A stretch of DNA of 37,724 bases, from NCBI GenBank assembly GCA_019117025.1, contig DXAM01000059.1:1-37724 (forward strand), written 5' to 3'. The translations under genes were made by a program, and so were the position numbers. Under the pieces are notes generated by a model. It had not been told where the DNA came from, ran no database searches, and saw only the letters and a list, made by a program, of their open reading frames with translations. The DNA comes from Candidatus Microbacterium stercoravium. Lineage in GTDB: Bacteria > Actinomycetota > Actinomycetes > Actinomycetales > Microbacteriaceae. Within the stretch, counting starts at the first letter, position 1. The number at the start of each line of letters is the position of its first letter. This document shows, piece by piece, positions 24,009 through 33,091 of this stretch.

Positions 24009-27000
24009 ATGGCGGGGATCGAGCTGACCGACGCGCACGTCGATGCGCTCTTCACGGAGGAGGACGCGGCCGACGGGCGCGAGCTCGTGTCGCTGCTGCC
24101 CGTGCGGGTGCTGCGGGCCGAGACCGGGCGCGAGTTCTCGGCCGCGCTGGTGGCGGTCGGGTCGCTGAACATCGAGGTCGAGATGCGCGACACCGGCAGC
24201 ATCGATCTGTGGTGCGCGCACGACGGCGCCGGCTTCTGCGCGCACGGCGCCGCCGCCATCCTCGCGCTCGCCGATCGCGACGAGCCGTTCGGCGTGGGCG
24301 CACCCGCTCGCGGGCGATCGCGGCGAGCGCCGGCGGCCGATGCGTGGGAGCGCACGCTCAAGAGCGTCCTCCCCGCTCCCCCGGGCGACGGGGCCGATCC
24401 GCCCGGCGGTTTCGCCCTGCTGTTCGACATCCGCGAGCCCGAGCAGGGCGACCCACAAGGGGCAGGCGTCGCGATCCGTCCCGCCGTGCGCGGGTCGCGC
24501 GGATCCGCCGGCCGGTGGGTGCGCACGGGGATCAGCTGGCAGAAGATCGCAGATTCCGACGACCCCGATCCGCGGTGGCGCGCCCTCGCCGACATCGAGG
24601 CGCTATTCGCCGGCCGCCACAACTTCCACGCGTCGGGCGCACGCATCCGCAGCGGTTCGCGCGGCGCGTCGTTCGGCGCCGGCGGCTGGGGAGCTCCCGA
24701 CTGGATCCGCCTCGACGCGGTGCCGTCGCGCGGCCTGTGGGAGGCGCTGCTCGCCGCGCATGACGCGGGCGTCGAGTTCGTCACCGACGACCGGGCGCAG
24801 TCCGGCATCGCACTGCTCGATCGCGCGCGCGAGGCGGTGCTCGACCTCAGAATGATGGGCGACAGGCTGTGGGTGGAGGCCGTGGTCTCCGATGCCGACA
24901 GCACGATGGGGCGAGCGGGCCTCCTGCCCGTCGGCGCGCCCACTGCCGCAATGGCACAGCTCGACGGCGACCCGCCGCGGCTCGAGGCGCTGATCCCGCT
25001 CCTGCGCCCGACGACTCCCGAATGGGATCGCCTGCGCGGCAAGCGGCACGTGTCCGTGCCCGCGATCCGCATCCCCGATTTCACGAACGACTACCTGCCG
25101 CACCTGCGCGACGTCGCCCCGCTCTTCTCGAGCGACGGGTCGTTCGAGGTGCCCGAGCCCGCTCTTGCCGAGCTCGTGCTCGCGATCCGTCATGCGGCTC
25201 CCGCGTCGCGGCTGTTCTGGGAGTGGGAGCTGCCGCCCGGCGAGCGCCGCAACCGCCAGGCCGAGCGCGAGCTGCTGGAGCAGGTCGAGCGCGCCGCGGG
25301 CCCCTACGCGCACCTGCTGGGCCGCGGCCGATCCGACCGTGTCTTCCCGCCGCGCGACCTCGACGCCGACGAGACGGTCGAGTTCCTCGCGCACGTGCTG
25401 CCGGCCCTGCGGCGCGTCGAGCGCGTGCGGGTCGAGGCCCACGACGAGGTGCCTGCGTTCTCCTTCGCGACCGAGGATCCCGTCATCCGGATCGGCGCTG
25501 ATCCGTCGGGAGAAGACTGGTTCGAGCTCAACGTCGTCGTGACGATCCAGGGCGAGCCCGTGTCATCGAGCGCACTGCTCACGGCGCTGTCGCACGGCCG
25601 CACCTACTTCCGTCTGCTGAGCGGCACCGTCTTCCCGCTCACAGACGAACGCTTCACCGCGCTGCGCGATGTGCTCACCGAGGCGAAGGCGCTGCACGAC
25701 TCGCCGCCCGACCATCCGACGCTGCCGCGATACGACATCGACCTCTGGCAGCAGCTCGCCGATGCCGGTGTGCTCGATACGCAGCACGCCTCCTGGGTCG
25801 AGACGATGCGCTCGCTCGGAGACGACCGCATCGAGCACCGCGATCCGCCCGGCTCTTTCCGCGCCGACCTGCGCGAGTACCAGCAGCAGGGCTTCAGCTG
25901 GCTCGACTTTCTGCGCCGCCACCGGCTGGGCGGCATCCTCGCCGACGACATGGGGCTCGGCAAGACCGTGCAGGTGCTCGCCGCGATCGAACAGGCCCGA
26001 GCCGACGAGCCCGACGCGCGCTTCCTCGTCGTGACGCCGACGAGCGTGGTGGGCCACTGGATGGCCGAGGCCGCGCGCTTCGCACCAGAGCTTGAGGCGG
26101 TCGCCATCACCTCGACAGCGACCGCGCGGACGTCGCCGCTCGCGCACGCCATCGGCAACGCGCGGCTCGTCGTCACGAGCTACGCGATCCTGCGGCACGA
26201 CGCCGACGACTTCGCCGCCGCGGGCTTCCGGATCCTCGTGCTCGACGAGGCGCAGAACGTCAAGAACTCATCGTCGAAGGGATACGCCGCCGCGCGTCTC
26301 GTGGGCGCACCGACGGTCTTCGTCGTCACGGGCACCCCTCTCGAGAACAACCTCATGGAGCTGTTCGCACTCGTCACGCTCGCGGCACCCGGTCTCGTCG
26401 GCACGCGATCGCACTTCCGCGAGCGCTTCTCGCGCGCGATCGAGAAGCGCGGCGGCACCGAACGCCTCGCGCAGCTGCGCGCGCGGGTGCGGCCGTTCCT
26501 CCTGCGTCGCACGAAGGAGCAGGTCGCGCCCGAGCTGCCGTCGAAGACGGTGCAGATCAGGGAGGTGCCGCTGCATCCCGCCCACCAGCGCGCATACGAC
26601 CGGCGATTCCGCCGCGAGCAGCAGAAGCTGCTCGGACTGCTCGACGATGTGCGGCAGAACCAGATCCAGATCCTCGCGTCGCTCACCCGATTGCGCCGCG
26701 AGGCGCTCGATCCCTCGTTCGGCGATGCCGCCGATATCGCCGGCGTGCGCTCTGCGAAGCTCGACGCCCTCGGCGAGCTCCTCGACGAGATCACGGCCGA
26801 CGGGCACCGCGCCCTCGTGTTCAGCCAGTTCACCGACTTCCTCGGCCTCGCCGCCGAGGTCGCCGAGCGGCGGGGCATCCGCTTCTCCTACCTCGACGGA
26901 TCCACCACCGGGCCGCAGCGCCAGCGCATGGTCGATCGTTTCCAGAACGGCGAAGATCCGGCGTTCTTCATCTCGCTGAAGGCCGGCGGTACGGGCCTGA

Positions 27001-27254
27001 ACCTCACCGCGGCCGACTACTGCATCCTGCTCGACCCGTGGTGGAACCCCGCAGCCGAGGAGCAGGCGATCGACCGCGCTCACCGCATCGGCCAGACGAA
27101 GCCGGTCGTGGTCTATCGGCTCATCTCGGCGGGAACCATCGAGCAGAAGGTGCGCGATCTGCAGCACAAGAAGCGCCAGCTCTTCTCCCGCATGCTCGAG
27201 GGCGCTGAGACGCCCGCGCTCACCGCCGACGACTACCGCGCCCTGGTCCGCTGA
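24009..27254 (+). CDS. SNF2-family helicase-like ATPase with variant SWIM finger
   Basis: 1081 residues. The N-terminus carries a SWIM-like zinc finger in which Cys69-x-His71 and Cys77-x-His79 replace the usual CxC...CxH. A long middle region (about 130-600) corresponds to bacterial SNF2-associated sequence. The ATPase core has LREYQQQGFSWLDFLRRHRLGGILADDMGLGKT (Lys652), DEAQ at 746-749 and TGTPLENNLMELF. The second RecA lobe has ISLKAGGTGLNLTAADYCILLDPWWNPA and QAIDRAHRIGQ. These proteins translocate on duplex DNA and remodel protein-DNA complexes. The bacterial role is poorly known. It is a single-gene unit with a leaderless-type start. Confidence 0.94.
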   Translation: MAGIELTDAHVDALFTEEDAADGRELVSLLPVRVLRAETGREFSAALVAVGSLNIEVEMRDTGSIDLWCAHDGAGFCAHGAAAILALADRDEPFGVGAPARGRSRRAPAADAWERTLKSVLPAPPGDGADPPGGFALLFDIREPEQGDPQGAGVAIRPAVRGSRGSAGRWVRTGISWQKIADSDDPDPRWRALADIEALFAGRHNFHASGARIRSGSRGASFGAGGWGAPDWIRLDAVPSRGLWEALLAAHDAGVEFVTDDRAQSGIALLDRAREAVLDLRMMGDRLWVEAVVSDADSTMGRAGLLPVGAPTAAMAQLDGDPPRLEALIPLLRPTTPEWDRLRGKRHVSVPAIRIPDFTNDYLPHLRDVAPLFSSDGSFEVPEPALAELVLAIRHAAPASRLFWEWELPPGERRNRQAERELLEQVERAAGPYAHLLGRGRSDRVFPPRDLDADETVEFLAHVLPALRRVERVRVEAHDEVPAFSFATEDPVIRIGADPSGEDWFELNVVVTIQGEPVSSSALLTALSHGRTYFRLLSGTVFPLTDERFTALRDVLTEAKALHDSPPDHPTLPRYDIDLWQQLADAGVLDTQHASWVETMRSLGDDRIEHRDPPGSFRADLREYQQQGFSWLDFLRRHRLGGILADDMGLGKTVQVLAAIEQARADEPDARFLVVTPTSVVGHWMAEAARFAPELEAVAITSTATARTSPLAHAIGNARLVVTSYAILRHDADDFAAAGFRILVLDEAQNVKNSSSKGYAAARLVGAPTVFVVTGTPLENNLMELFALVTLAAPGLVGTRSHFRERFSRAIEKRGGTERLAQLRARVRPFLLRRTKEQVAPELPSKTVQIREVPLHPAHQRAYDRRFRREQQKLLGLLDDVRQNQIQILASLTRLRREALDPSFGDAADIAGVRSAKLDALGELLDEITADGHRALVFSQFTDFLGLAAEVAERRGIRFSYLDGSTTGPQRQRMVDRFQNGEDPAFFISLKAGGTGLNLTAADYCILLDPWWNPAAEEQAIDRAHRIGQTKPVVVYRLISAGTIEQKVRDLQHKKRQLFSRMLEGAETPALTADDYRALVR

Positions 27255-27345
27255 CGCCTGTCGTGATAAATTTTCCATGCACGGGAATAGATCTCGTTCG
27301 CTCGCGTTATCACCGTTGTTCACGCTTTCCTCGAAAGGACCCGCT

Positions 27346-27903
27346 ATGACTCGCACTGCAGATGTTCTCCCCGGCTGCACGCCCGGCACCTGGACGATCG
27401 ATCCCGCTCACTCCGAGGTCACCTTCTCGGTGCGCCACCTCGCCATCAGCAAGGTGAAGGGCTCGTTCGAGAAGTTCGACGCCACGGCCGTCGTCGGCGA
27501 GACGCTCGAAGACTCCTCCGTCGAGGCGTCCATCGAGATCGCGAGCGTCAACACGGGCCAGGCCCCGCGCGACGAGCACCTGCGCACGAGCGACTTCTTC
27601 GCCGCCGATGAGTTTCCGACCATGACGTTCCGTTCGACGGGCATCCGCCTGCAGGGCGACAACGTGCTGATCGACGGCGACCTCACCCTGCGCGGCGTCA
27701 CGAAGCCCGTGACCCTCACCGGAGAGTTCGGCGGCGTCACGGTCGACGGCTACGGACAGACGAAGGCAGGCGGCGAGGCGACCACGAAGATCGACCGCAC
27801 CGACTTCGGCGTCAACTGGAACGCGGCCGTCGAGGCCGGCGGGTTCACCCTCGGCAACGAGGTCACGATCACGCTCGAGCTGCAGTTCACGCTCCAGCAG
27901 TAG
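27346..27903 (+). CDS. YceI-family protein
   Basis: 185 residues: GTWTIDPAHSEVTFSVRHLAISKVKGSF, then DEHLRTSDFFAADEFPTMTFRSTGI, LTLRGVTKPVTLTGEFGG and TTKIDRTDFGVNWN. These form the YceI lipid-binding beta-barrel, which binds polyprenyl-type molecules. There is no signal peptide, so it acts in the cytoplasm, as in many actinobacteria. The open frame begins earlier at 27277, but the ATG at 27346 has GAAAGGA six bases upstream and starts at the homologous region. The gap before it has an AT-rich stretch (about 27265-27290) that probably contains the promoter. Confidence 0.93.
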   Translation: MTRTADVLPGCTPGTWTIDPAHSEVTFSVRHLAISKVKGSFEKFDATAVVGETLEDSSVEASIEIASVNTGQAPRDEHLRTSDFFAADEFPTMTFRSTGIRLQGDNVLIDGDLTLRGVTKPVTLTGEFGGVTVDGYGQTKAGGEATTKIDRTDFGVNWNAAVEAGGFTLGNEVTITLELQFTLQQ

Positions 27904-27910
27904 ATCGCAC

Positions 27911-27963
27911 GCATGAGAAGGGGCCCGCCACCAGACGGATCTGGTGCGGGCCCCTTCTCATGC
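27911..27963. terminator. Long bidirectional hairpin between yceI and bkdC
   Basis: A 23-bp stem, GCATGAGAAGGGGCCCGC plus ACCAG pairing with CTGGT plus GCGGGCCCCTTCTCATGC, with one bulged C and a six-base loop. It begins eight bases after the yceI stop and ends two bases before the bkdC stop, so it serves both convergent units. Confidence 0.8.
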
Positions 27964-27965
27964 GC

Positions 27966-29267
27966 TCAGTCGAGCAGCAGCGCCGGTTCCTCCAGCACGG
28001 CGGCGACGTCGGCGACGAAGCGGCTCACCTTGTCGCCGTCGACGATGCGGTGATCGAACGAGCCCGACACGGTCGTGACCCACGCCGGACGCACCTCGCC
28101 GTCGACGACCCACGGCTTCTGACGGATCGCCCCCATCGCGATGATGCCGGCCTCGCCCGGGTTCAGGATCGGGGTGCCCGCATCCATGCCGAACACACCG
28201 ATGTTCGTGATCGTGATCGTGCCGCCGGCCATCTCCGCGGGCTGCGTCTTCCCCTCGCGCGCCTTCAGGGTCAGCGCCTGCAGCGCCGATGCGAGCTCGC
28301 GGATCGAGAGGTCCTGCGCGTCCTTGATGTTCGGCACGACGAGCCCGCGCGGGGTCGCCGCCGCGATGCCCAGGTTCACGTAGTTGCGCACCTGGATCTC
28401 GGCGCCGTCGCCCGTCTCGATCCACGTCGAGTTGATCTCGGGCGTGCGCTGCACGGCCCACAGCACGGCCCGCGCGTACACGAGCAGCGGAGAGATGCGG
28501 ATGTCGGCGAACTGCGGCTGCTGCTTCAGCCGGGCGACGAATTCCATCGTGCGCGTCGCATCGACATCGGTCCAGACCGACACGTGCGGCGCCGTGTACG
28601 CAGATCCGACCATCGCGTTCGCCGTCGCCTTGCGCACGCCCTTCACGGGCACGGCCTCGTAGCGCGGATCGGTCTGCGCGGGCGGCACCGGGATCGTGCG
28701 CTCGCGCTCGGCGCCCCATTCAGGGGTCGAGAGGTTGCGGAACACGGAGGCCTGTTCGGCCTGCTTCAGCACGTCGTCGCGCGTGACCTCGCCCGAGGGA
28801 CCGCTTCCCGTGACGTCGGACAGCGTCACGCCCAGGTCGCGCGCGAGCTTGCGCACGGGCGGCTTCGCCATCACGCCGATCGAGCTCGTCACGACGGCTT
28901 CGTGCGTCTTGCGCGTGCGACGCGTCTTCGCTTCGGCGCCGTTGCCGTAGCCGACGAGCACGGCGGAATCGGAGACGTCCTTCGCCGGCTCGGGACGCGC
29001 GCCGCCCTCGGCCGACGACTCGGCCTCCGCGGACTCAGCCGTGACCGTCATGATCGCCGCGCCCACATCAACGGTGTCGCCCGCGTTCGCGAGCAGCTCG
29101 CCCACGACGCCCGCGAACGGCGACGGCAGCTCGACCACGCTCTTGGCGGTCTCGATGTCGGCGATCGGATCGTTGACCGCGACCTGGTCGCCGGGCTTCA
29201 CACGCCATTCGACGATCTCGGCCTCGGTCAACCCCTCGCCCACGTCGGGAAGGTAGTAGGTCTCCAT
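27966..29267 (-). CDS. bkdC: Branched-chain 2-oxoacid dehydrogenase E2 (dihydrolipoyl acyltransferase)
   Basis: 433 residues. One lipoyl domain has Lys42 in [13 protein letters not shown] flexible Ala/Glu-rich linker (about 78-125) leads to a peripheral-subunit-binding domain ([29 protein letters not shown]). The catalytic domain follows, with [21 protein letters not shown] and FDHRIVDGD (His406, Asp410). It passes acyl groups from E1 to CoA. The ATG at 29267 has GGAGGA upstream and gives the standard [13 protein letters not shown] start. It lies 17 bases after the bkdB stop. No E3 gene is adjacent, so a shared lipoamide dehydrogenase is likely. Confidence 0.94.
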   Translation of the reverse strand: METYYLPDVGEGLTEAEIVEWRVKPGDQVAVNDPIADIETAKSVVELPSPFAGVVGELLANAGDTVDVGAAIMTVTAESAEAESSAEGGARPEPAKDVSDSAVLVGYGNGAEAKTRRTRKTHEAVVTSSIGVMAKPPVRKLARDLGVTLSDVTGSGPSGEVTRDDVLKQAEQASVFRNLSTPEWGAERERTIPVPPAQTDPRYEAVPVKGVRKATANAMVGSAYTAPHVSVWTDVDATRTMEFVARLKQQPQFADIRISPLLVYARAVLWAVQRTPEINSTWIETGDGAEIQVRNYVNLGIAAATPRGLVVPNIKDAQDLSIRELASALQALTLKAREGKTQPAEMAGGTITITNIGVFGMDAGTPILNPGEAGIIAMGAIRQKPWVVDGEVRPAWVTTVSGSFDHRIVDGDKVSRFVADVAAVLEEPALLLD

Positions 29268-29284
29268 GTCGATTCCTCCGGTAT

Positions 29285-30265
29285 TCAGAATGCGAGCACT
29301 CGGTCGACGGCTTCGAGCACGCGGTCGGCGTCGGGCAGGTAGAAGCTCTCGAGCTTGGCGGGCGGGAACGGCACGTCGAAGCCCGCCACGCGCATCACGG
29401 GCGCCTCGAGCGAATAGAACGCCCGCTCGGCGACCGTCGCGGCGATCTCTCCGGCGAGGCTCGTCGTGCCCGGCGCTTCCTGCGCCCACACCATGCGCCC
29501 GGTCGAGCGCACCGATTCGATGATCGGGTCGTAGTCGATGGGCGACAGCGACCGCAGGTCGATGACCTCGCAGCTGATGCCCTCGCCCTCGGCGATCGAC
29601 GCCGCCTGCAGCAGCACCGACACCATCGCCCCGTGCCCGACGAGCGTGACGTCGGATCCGCTGCGGATGACGCGCGTCGCGTGCAGCTCCGCGGCGCGGT
29701 GCCCGGTGTCGACCTCGCCCTTCTGCCAGTAACGGCTCTTCGGCTCCATGAAGATCACGGGGTCGTCGGATGCGATCGCGTCCTGGATCATCCAGTAGGC
29801 GTCGTTGGGCGTCGACGGGCTCACAACGCGCAGGCCCGGCGTGTGTGCGAAGTACGCCTCGGGGCTCTCCTGGTGGTGCTCGATGGCGCCGATGTGGCCG
29901 CCGTACGGAATGCGGATGACGACGGGCATGCGGATCGCGCCCTCGTGACGGTTCGTGAGCTTCGCGAGCTGCGTGGTGATCTGGTCGAAGGCCGGAAACA
30001 CGAACCCGTCGAACTGGATCTCCACCACGGGCCGGAACCCCGCCATCGCCAGGCCGATCGCGGATCCCACGATGCCCGCCTCGGCGAGGGGCGTGTCGAG
30101 AACGCGGTTCTCACCGAAGTCGCGCTGCAGGTGCTCGGTCACGCGGAACACGCCGCCCAGCTTGCCGATGTCCTCGCCCATCAGCATGACGCGCGGGTTG
30201 TCCTCCATCGCGCGGCGCAGACCGGCGTTCATGGCCCGGGCGAAGGGCATCGTCTCGAACGTCAT
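29285..30265 (-). CDS. bkdB: Branched-chain 2-oxoacid dehydrogenase E1 beta subunit
   Basis: 326 residues: [76 protein letters not shown] and the C-terminal [15 protein letters not shown]. It binds the thiamine diphosphate pyrimidine at the interface with E1 alpha. Its ATG overlaps the bkdA stop (ATGA), giving coupled translation in the ratio needed for the alpha2-beta2 complex. The open frame runs much further upstream in the wrong reading for bkdA and is ignored. Confidence 0.95.
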   Translation of the reverse strand: MTFETMPFARAMNAGLRRAMEDNPRVMLMGEDIGKLGGVFRVTEHLQRDFGENRVLDTPLAEAGIVGSAIGLAMAGFRPVVEIQFDGFVFPAFDQITTQLAKLTNRHEGAIRMPVVIRIPYGGHIGAIEHHQESPEAYFAHTPGLRVVSPSTPNDAYWMIQDAIASDDPVIFMEPKSRYWQKGEVDTGHRAAELHATRVIRSGSDVTLVGHGAMVSVLLQAASIAEGEGISCEVIDLRSLSPIDYDPIIESVRSTGRMVWAQEAPGTTSLAGEIAATVAERAFYSLEAPVMRVAGFDVPFPPAKLESFYLPDADRVLEAVDRVLAF

Positions 30266-31389
30266 ACCGCTCCTCCCTCGAACGAGGCCTCGTACTCGGC
30301 CAGCCAGGCCGCCTGCTGCTCGACGAGCGCGTGCGGCTCGGAGTACACGTGGGCGAACATGCTGCTCGGATCGGGATCGGGCCACGCGGCGATCCGCGTG
30401 CGCACATCGGCGGCGAGCGCCTCGCCCTCCTGGTCGACGTCGGCGAAGAACTCCGACCCCGCGCCGCGGTTCTCGAGGAACGCGCGCATGCGTGCGATCG
30501 GGTCGCGCCGTGCCCACGCGGCCTCCTCGTCCTTCGAGCGGTACTTGGTCGGATCGTCGCTCGTGGTGTGTGCGCCCATGCGATACGTGACGGCCTCGAT
30601 CGCCCGCGGGCCGCCGCCGGCGCGCGCCTCGTCGAGGTACATGCGGCTGGCGGCATACGACGCGAGCACGTCGTTGCCGTCGATGCGCAGCGTCGGGATC
30701 CCGTAACCGGCCGACCGGTCGGCCAGCGGCGCCGCCGCCTGAGTCTTCACCGGCACGGAGATGGCCCAGTGGTTGTTCTGCAGGAAGAAGAGCTGCGGGG
30801 TGCTGTAGCTCGCGGCGAACACCATCGCCTCGTGCACGTCGCCCTCGCTCGCGGCGCCGTCGCCGTAGTAGACGATGACCGCCTCGTCCTTCTGCGCGTC
30901 GCCGGTCGCGGTGCGCCCGTCGAACCCGAGGCCCATCGCGAAGCCGGTCGCGTGCGGCACCTGCGTACCCAGCACGAGCGTGTACAGCCGCGTGTTGCCG
31001 TTCTTGGGATCCGTCGGATCCCACCCCCCGTGCGTCGCGCTGCGCATGAGGGCGAGCACCGACACCAGGTCGACGCCACGGACCTTCACAACCGCGTGCT
31101 CGCGATACGAGGGGAAGATCGTGTCCTGCGTGCGCGCGGCGCGGGCCGACCCGACCTGAGCGGCCTCCTGGCCGAGCGACGGCGGCCACAGCGCGAGCTG
31201 GCCCTGCCGCTGCAGCATGGTCGCCTGCTGGTCGAAGGCGCGCGTCACGGCCATGTCGCGATACATCTGCTCGAGCGCCGCGTCATCGAGCGCGTCGACG
31301 ATCTCGCGAAGCGGCTCGGCCTCGGGGCTGGGCGCGAACGAGCCGTCGGGCTCGAGGAAGCGCACGATGGGAGTCTCTGCCGAAGTCAC
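30262..31389 (-). CDS. bkdA: Branched-chain 2-oxoacid dehydrogenase E1 alpha subunit
   Basis: 375 residues: LGQEAAQVGSARA, the thiamine-diphosphate motif GDGAASEGDVHEAMVFAASYSTPQLFFLQNN and the phosphorylation-loop-like YRMGAHTTSDDPTKYR. With E1 beta it decarboxylates the 2-oxoacids of valine, leucine and isoleucine, feeding branched-chain fatty acid primers that suit an actinomycete membrane. A pyruvate dehydrogenase of E1 alpha/beta type is the main alternative. It uses a GTG start six bases after TAGCGT. GGAGAG sits directly against the GTG, too close to act as a normal ribosome binding site. Confidence 0.93.
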   Translation of the reverse strand: MTSAETPIVRFLEPDGSFAPSPEAEPLREIVDALDDAALEQMYRDMAVTRAFDQQATMLQRQGQLALWPPSLGQEAAQVGSARAARTQDTIFPSYREHAVVKVRGVDLVSVLALMRSATHGGWDPTDPKNGNTRLYTLVLGTQVPHATGFAMGLGFDGRTATGDAQKDEAVIVYYGDGAASEGDVHEAMVFAASYSTPQLFFLQNNHWAISVPVKTQAAAPLADRSAGYGIPTLRIDGNDVLASYAASRMYLDEARAGGGPRAIEAVTYRMGAHTTSDDPTKYRSKDEEAAWARRDPIARMRAFLENRGAGSEFFADVDQEGEALAADVRTRIAAWPDPDPSSMFAHVYSEPHALVEQQAAWLAEYEASFEGGAV

Positions 31390-31395
31390 CTCTCC

Positions 31396-31401
31396 ACGCT
31401 A
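31396..31401 (-). promoter_or_regulatory. Leaderless -10 element of bkdABC
   Basis: TAGCGT on the minus strand, six bases before the GTG of bkdA. It is identical in sequence and spacing to the -10 of the SNF2-type gene. Confidence 0.45.
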
Positions 31402-31425
31402 GGCCTCTTCGCGTGCACACGGGTC

Positions 31426-31557
31426 ATGACGCGCTCGACAACGGATCCACGGATCGTGTGGCGGGGTTCCACATACCCATCCCGCGACGAACTCGATGCA
31501 GCGCCGTGGGACGACGCAGAGAAGCACCGGATCGTCAACGAGGTGCGCACCGCCTGA
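31426..31557 (+). CDS. Small hypothetical protein (43 aa)
   Basis: An ATG-to-TGA frame of 44 codons in the gap between the divergent bkdA and the convergent pat, ending three bases before the pat stop codon. The product is hydrophilic with a PSRDELDAAPWDDAEKHRIVNEVRT tail that looks like a real amphipathic helix rather than a chance frame. It neatly fills an otherwise empty gap. No ribosome binding site is seen. I do not recognise a family. Confidence 0.45.
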   Translation: MTRSTTDPRIVWRGSTYPSRDELDAAPWDDAEKHRIVNEVRTA

Positions 31558-31560
31558 GCG

Positions 31561-32622
31561 TCAGCGCGCCGTGCGGGCCGCCTCGATCACGCGGGCGAGG
31601 GATTCCTCCTCGCCGACCGAGATGCGGATCCCCTCAGGGAAGGGGCGCACGACGAGTCCGGCCGCGTCGAATGACGCGGCGACAGAGGGATCCGCGGTCG
31701 GGAGCCACACGAAGTTGCTCTGCGATTCGGGCACCCGCCACCCGGCCTCGGCGAGCCCCGCGGTCAGTCGGCCCCGGCGCTCGACGAGGTGAGCGACGCG
31801 GGTGCGCACCTCGTCTTCGCGTTCCAGGCTCGCGAGCGCCGCTACCTCGGCCTGCGCCGTGACCGACAGCGGGATCTGTGCCGCACGAGCTGCGTCGAGA
31901 ACGCGCGCGTGCCCGATCGCATATCCGACGCGCAGCGCCGCGAGGCCGTACGCCTTCGAGAACGTGCGCAGCACCACGACGTTCGGGTGGCTCTCGTAGA
32001 CCCGCTCCGCGAGGCCGTCGACCGCAGATGCGTCGGTCACGAACTCGGTGTAGGCCTCGTCGAGCAGCACGAGCACATCGTTCGGCACGCGCCCGAGGAA
32101 CCGCTCGAGCTCGTCCGAGGTGATGATCGGCCCGGTCGGGTTGTTCGGCGTGCACACCAGAATGCATCGCGTGCGATCGGTGACGGCATCGGCCATCGCG
32201 TCGAGGTCGTGGCGCCCGTCCGCCAGCAGCGGCACCTCCACGCTCGTGGCGCCGGCGACGCGAACGAGCCCCGGATACGCCTCGAACGATCGCCATGCAT
32301 ACACGACCTCGTCGCCGGGCGCCGCCGCGGCCTGGATGAACGCCGCCAGGAGCGCGACGCTGCCCGCGCCGACGACCACGTCGTCTGCGGCCACTGCGTA
32401 CCGTTCGCCGAGCGCCGCGCGCAGACGGCCCGCCGTCGCGTCGGGATAGCGGTTCAGCTGGGCCGCATCCTGCACCGCATCGAGCACGCCGGGCAGCGGG
32501 TCGAACGGGTTCTCGTTGCTCGAGAGCTTGAAGCCGTCGGCGGCTGCGGCACGCCCCTGCTTGTAGGGCGGCAGCGCCGCGATCTCCGGACGGATGCGGG
32601 GCAGAACGGGCTCAGTGCTCAC
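31561..32622 (-). CDS. pat: Aromatic amino acid aminotransferase (Pat), HisC-like
   Basis: 353 residues of the class II aminotransferase fold: [46 protein letters not shown] and the PLP lysine Lys223 in [19 protein letters not shown]. The segment [14 protein letters not shown]...[15 protein letters not shown] matches mycobacterial Pat (phenylalanine/aromatic aminotransferase) better than a true HisC, and no his genes are near. HisC remains the alternative. The GTG start lies six bases after TAAGAT with no ribosome binding site. Confidence 0.88.
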   Translation of the reverse strand: MSTEPVLPRIRPEIAALPPYKQGRAAAADGFKLSSNENPFDPLPGVLDAVQDAAQLNRYPDATAGRLRAALGERYAVAADDVVVGAGSVALLAAFIQAAAAPGDEVVYAWRSFEAYPGLVRVAGATSVEVPLLADGRHDLDAMADAVTDRTRCILVCTPNNPTGPIITSDELERFLGRVPNDVLVLLDEAYTEFVTDASAVDGLAERVYESHPNVVVLRTFSKAYGLAALRVGYAIGHARVLDAARAAQIPLSVTAQAEVAALASLEREDEVRTRVAHLVERRGRLTAGLAEAGWRVPESQSNFVWLPTADPSVAASFDAAGLVVRPFPEGIRISVGEEESLARVIEAARTAR

Positions 32623-32628
32623 CCGTCG

Positions 32629-32634
32629 ATCTTA
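32629..32634 (-). promoter_or_regulatory. Leaderless -10 element of pat
   Basis: TAAGAT on the minus strand, six bases before the GTG of pat. The promoter region is shared with the divergent small membrane protein at 32687. Confidence 0.45.
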
Positions 32635-32686
32635 GAGGTCGCCCGGAACCGTACGCATTTCGCCGTCGGGATGCGACACTCGCATC

Positions 32687-33091
32687 ATGGGTTTCCTCAT
32701 CCGTTCGATCGTCAACGGCTTCGCTCTGTGGGTGCTGTCGCTGATCCCCCTGCTGCAGATCACGATCACGCCGTTCTCACCCGGCCGCGATCTGCAGCTC
32801 GTGATCACGCTCGTCGCACTCGGGGCGCTGTTCGGCCTGGTCAATGCGGTCGTCGGCACGCTCATCAAGATCGTCGCGTTCCCCCTGTTCGTGCTCACCC
32901 TCGGGCTGATCTCCCTGCTGCTCAACGGTGTTCTGTTGCTCGTGACGGCCTGGATCACCGGATTCTGGAGCTGGGGCCTCGACGTGGGCGCGTTCTGGCC
33001 GGGCGTACTCGCCGGCATCCTGCTCAGCATCATCAACTGGATCTTCGGCATCATCCTGCGCCCGCAGAAGAAGCAGCCGCGGCGTCGCTGA
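32687..33091 (+). CDS. Small four-helix membrane protein (PF04020, YvlD/phage-holin-IV-like)
   Basis: 134 residues with four predicted membrane helices and a basic tail (RPQKKQPRRR). The pattern MGFLIRSIVNGFALWVLSLI, FGLVNAVVGTLIKIVAFPLFVLTLGL and SIINWIFGIIL is typical of the PF04020 family, widespread in bacteria and often called holin-like although not phage. The function is unknown. Envelope-stress roles are reported for relatives. Its last 41 bases overlap the convergent alpha/beta hydrolase gene. GACACT ends six bases before the ATG. Confidence 0.88.
   Translation: MGFLIRSIVNGFALWVLSLIPLLQITITPFSPGRDLQLVITLVALGALFGLVNAVVGTLIKIVAFPLFVLTLGLISLLLNGVLLLVTAWITGFWSWGLDVGAFWPGVLAGILLSIINWIFGIILRPQKKQPRRR

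Noticed and set aside
32687..33091. Phage remnant suggested by the holin-like name
   Set aside because: PF04020 proteins are ordinary bacterial membrane proteins. No other phage gene, att site or composition shift is nearby.
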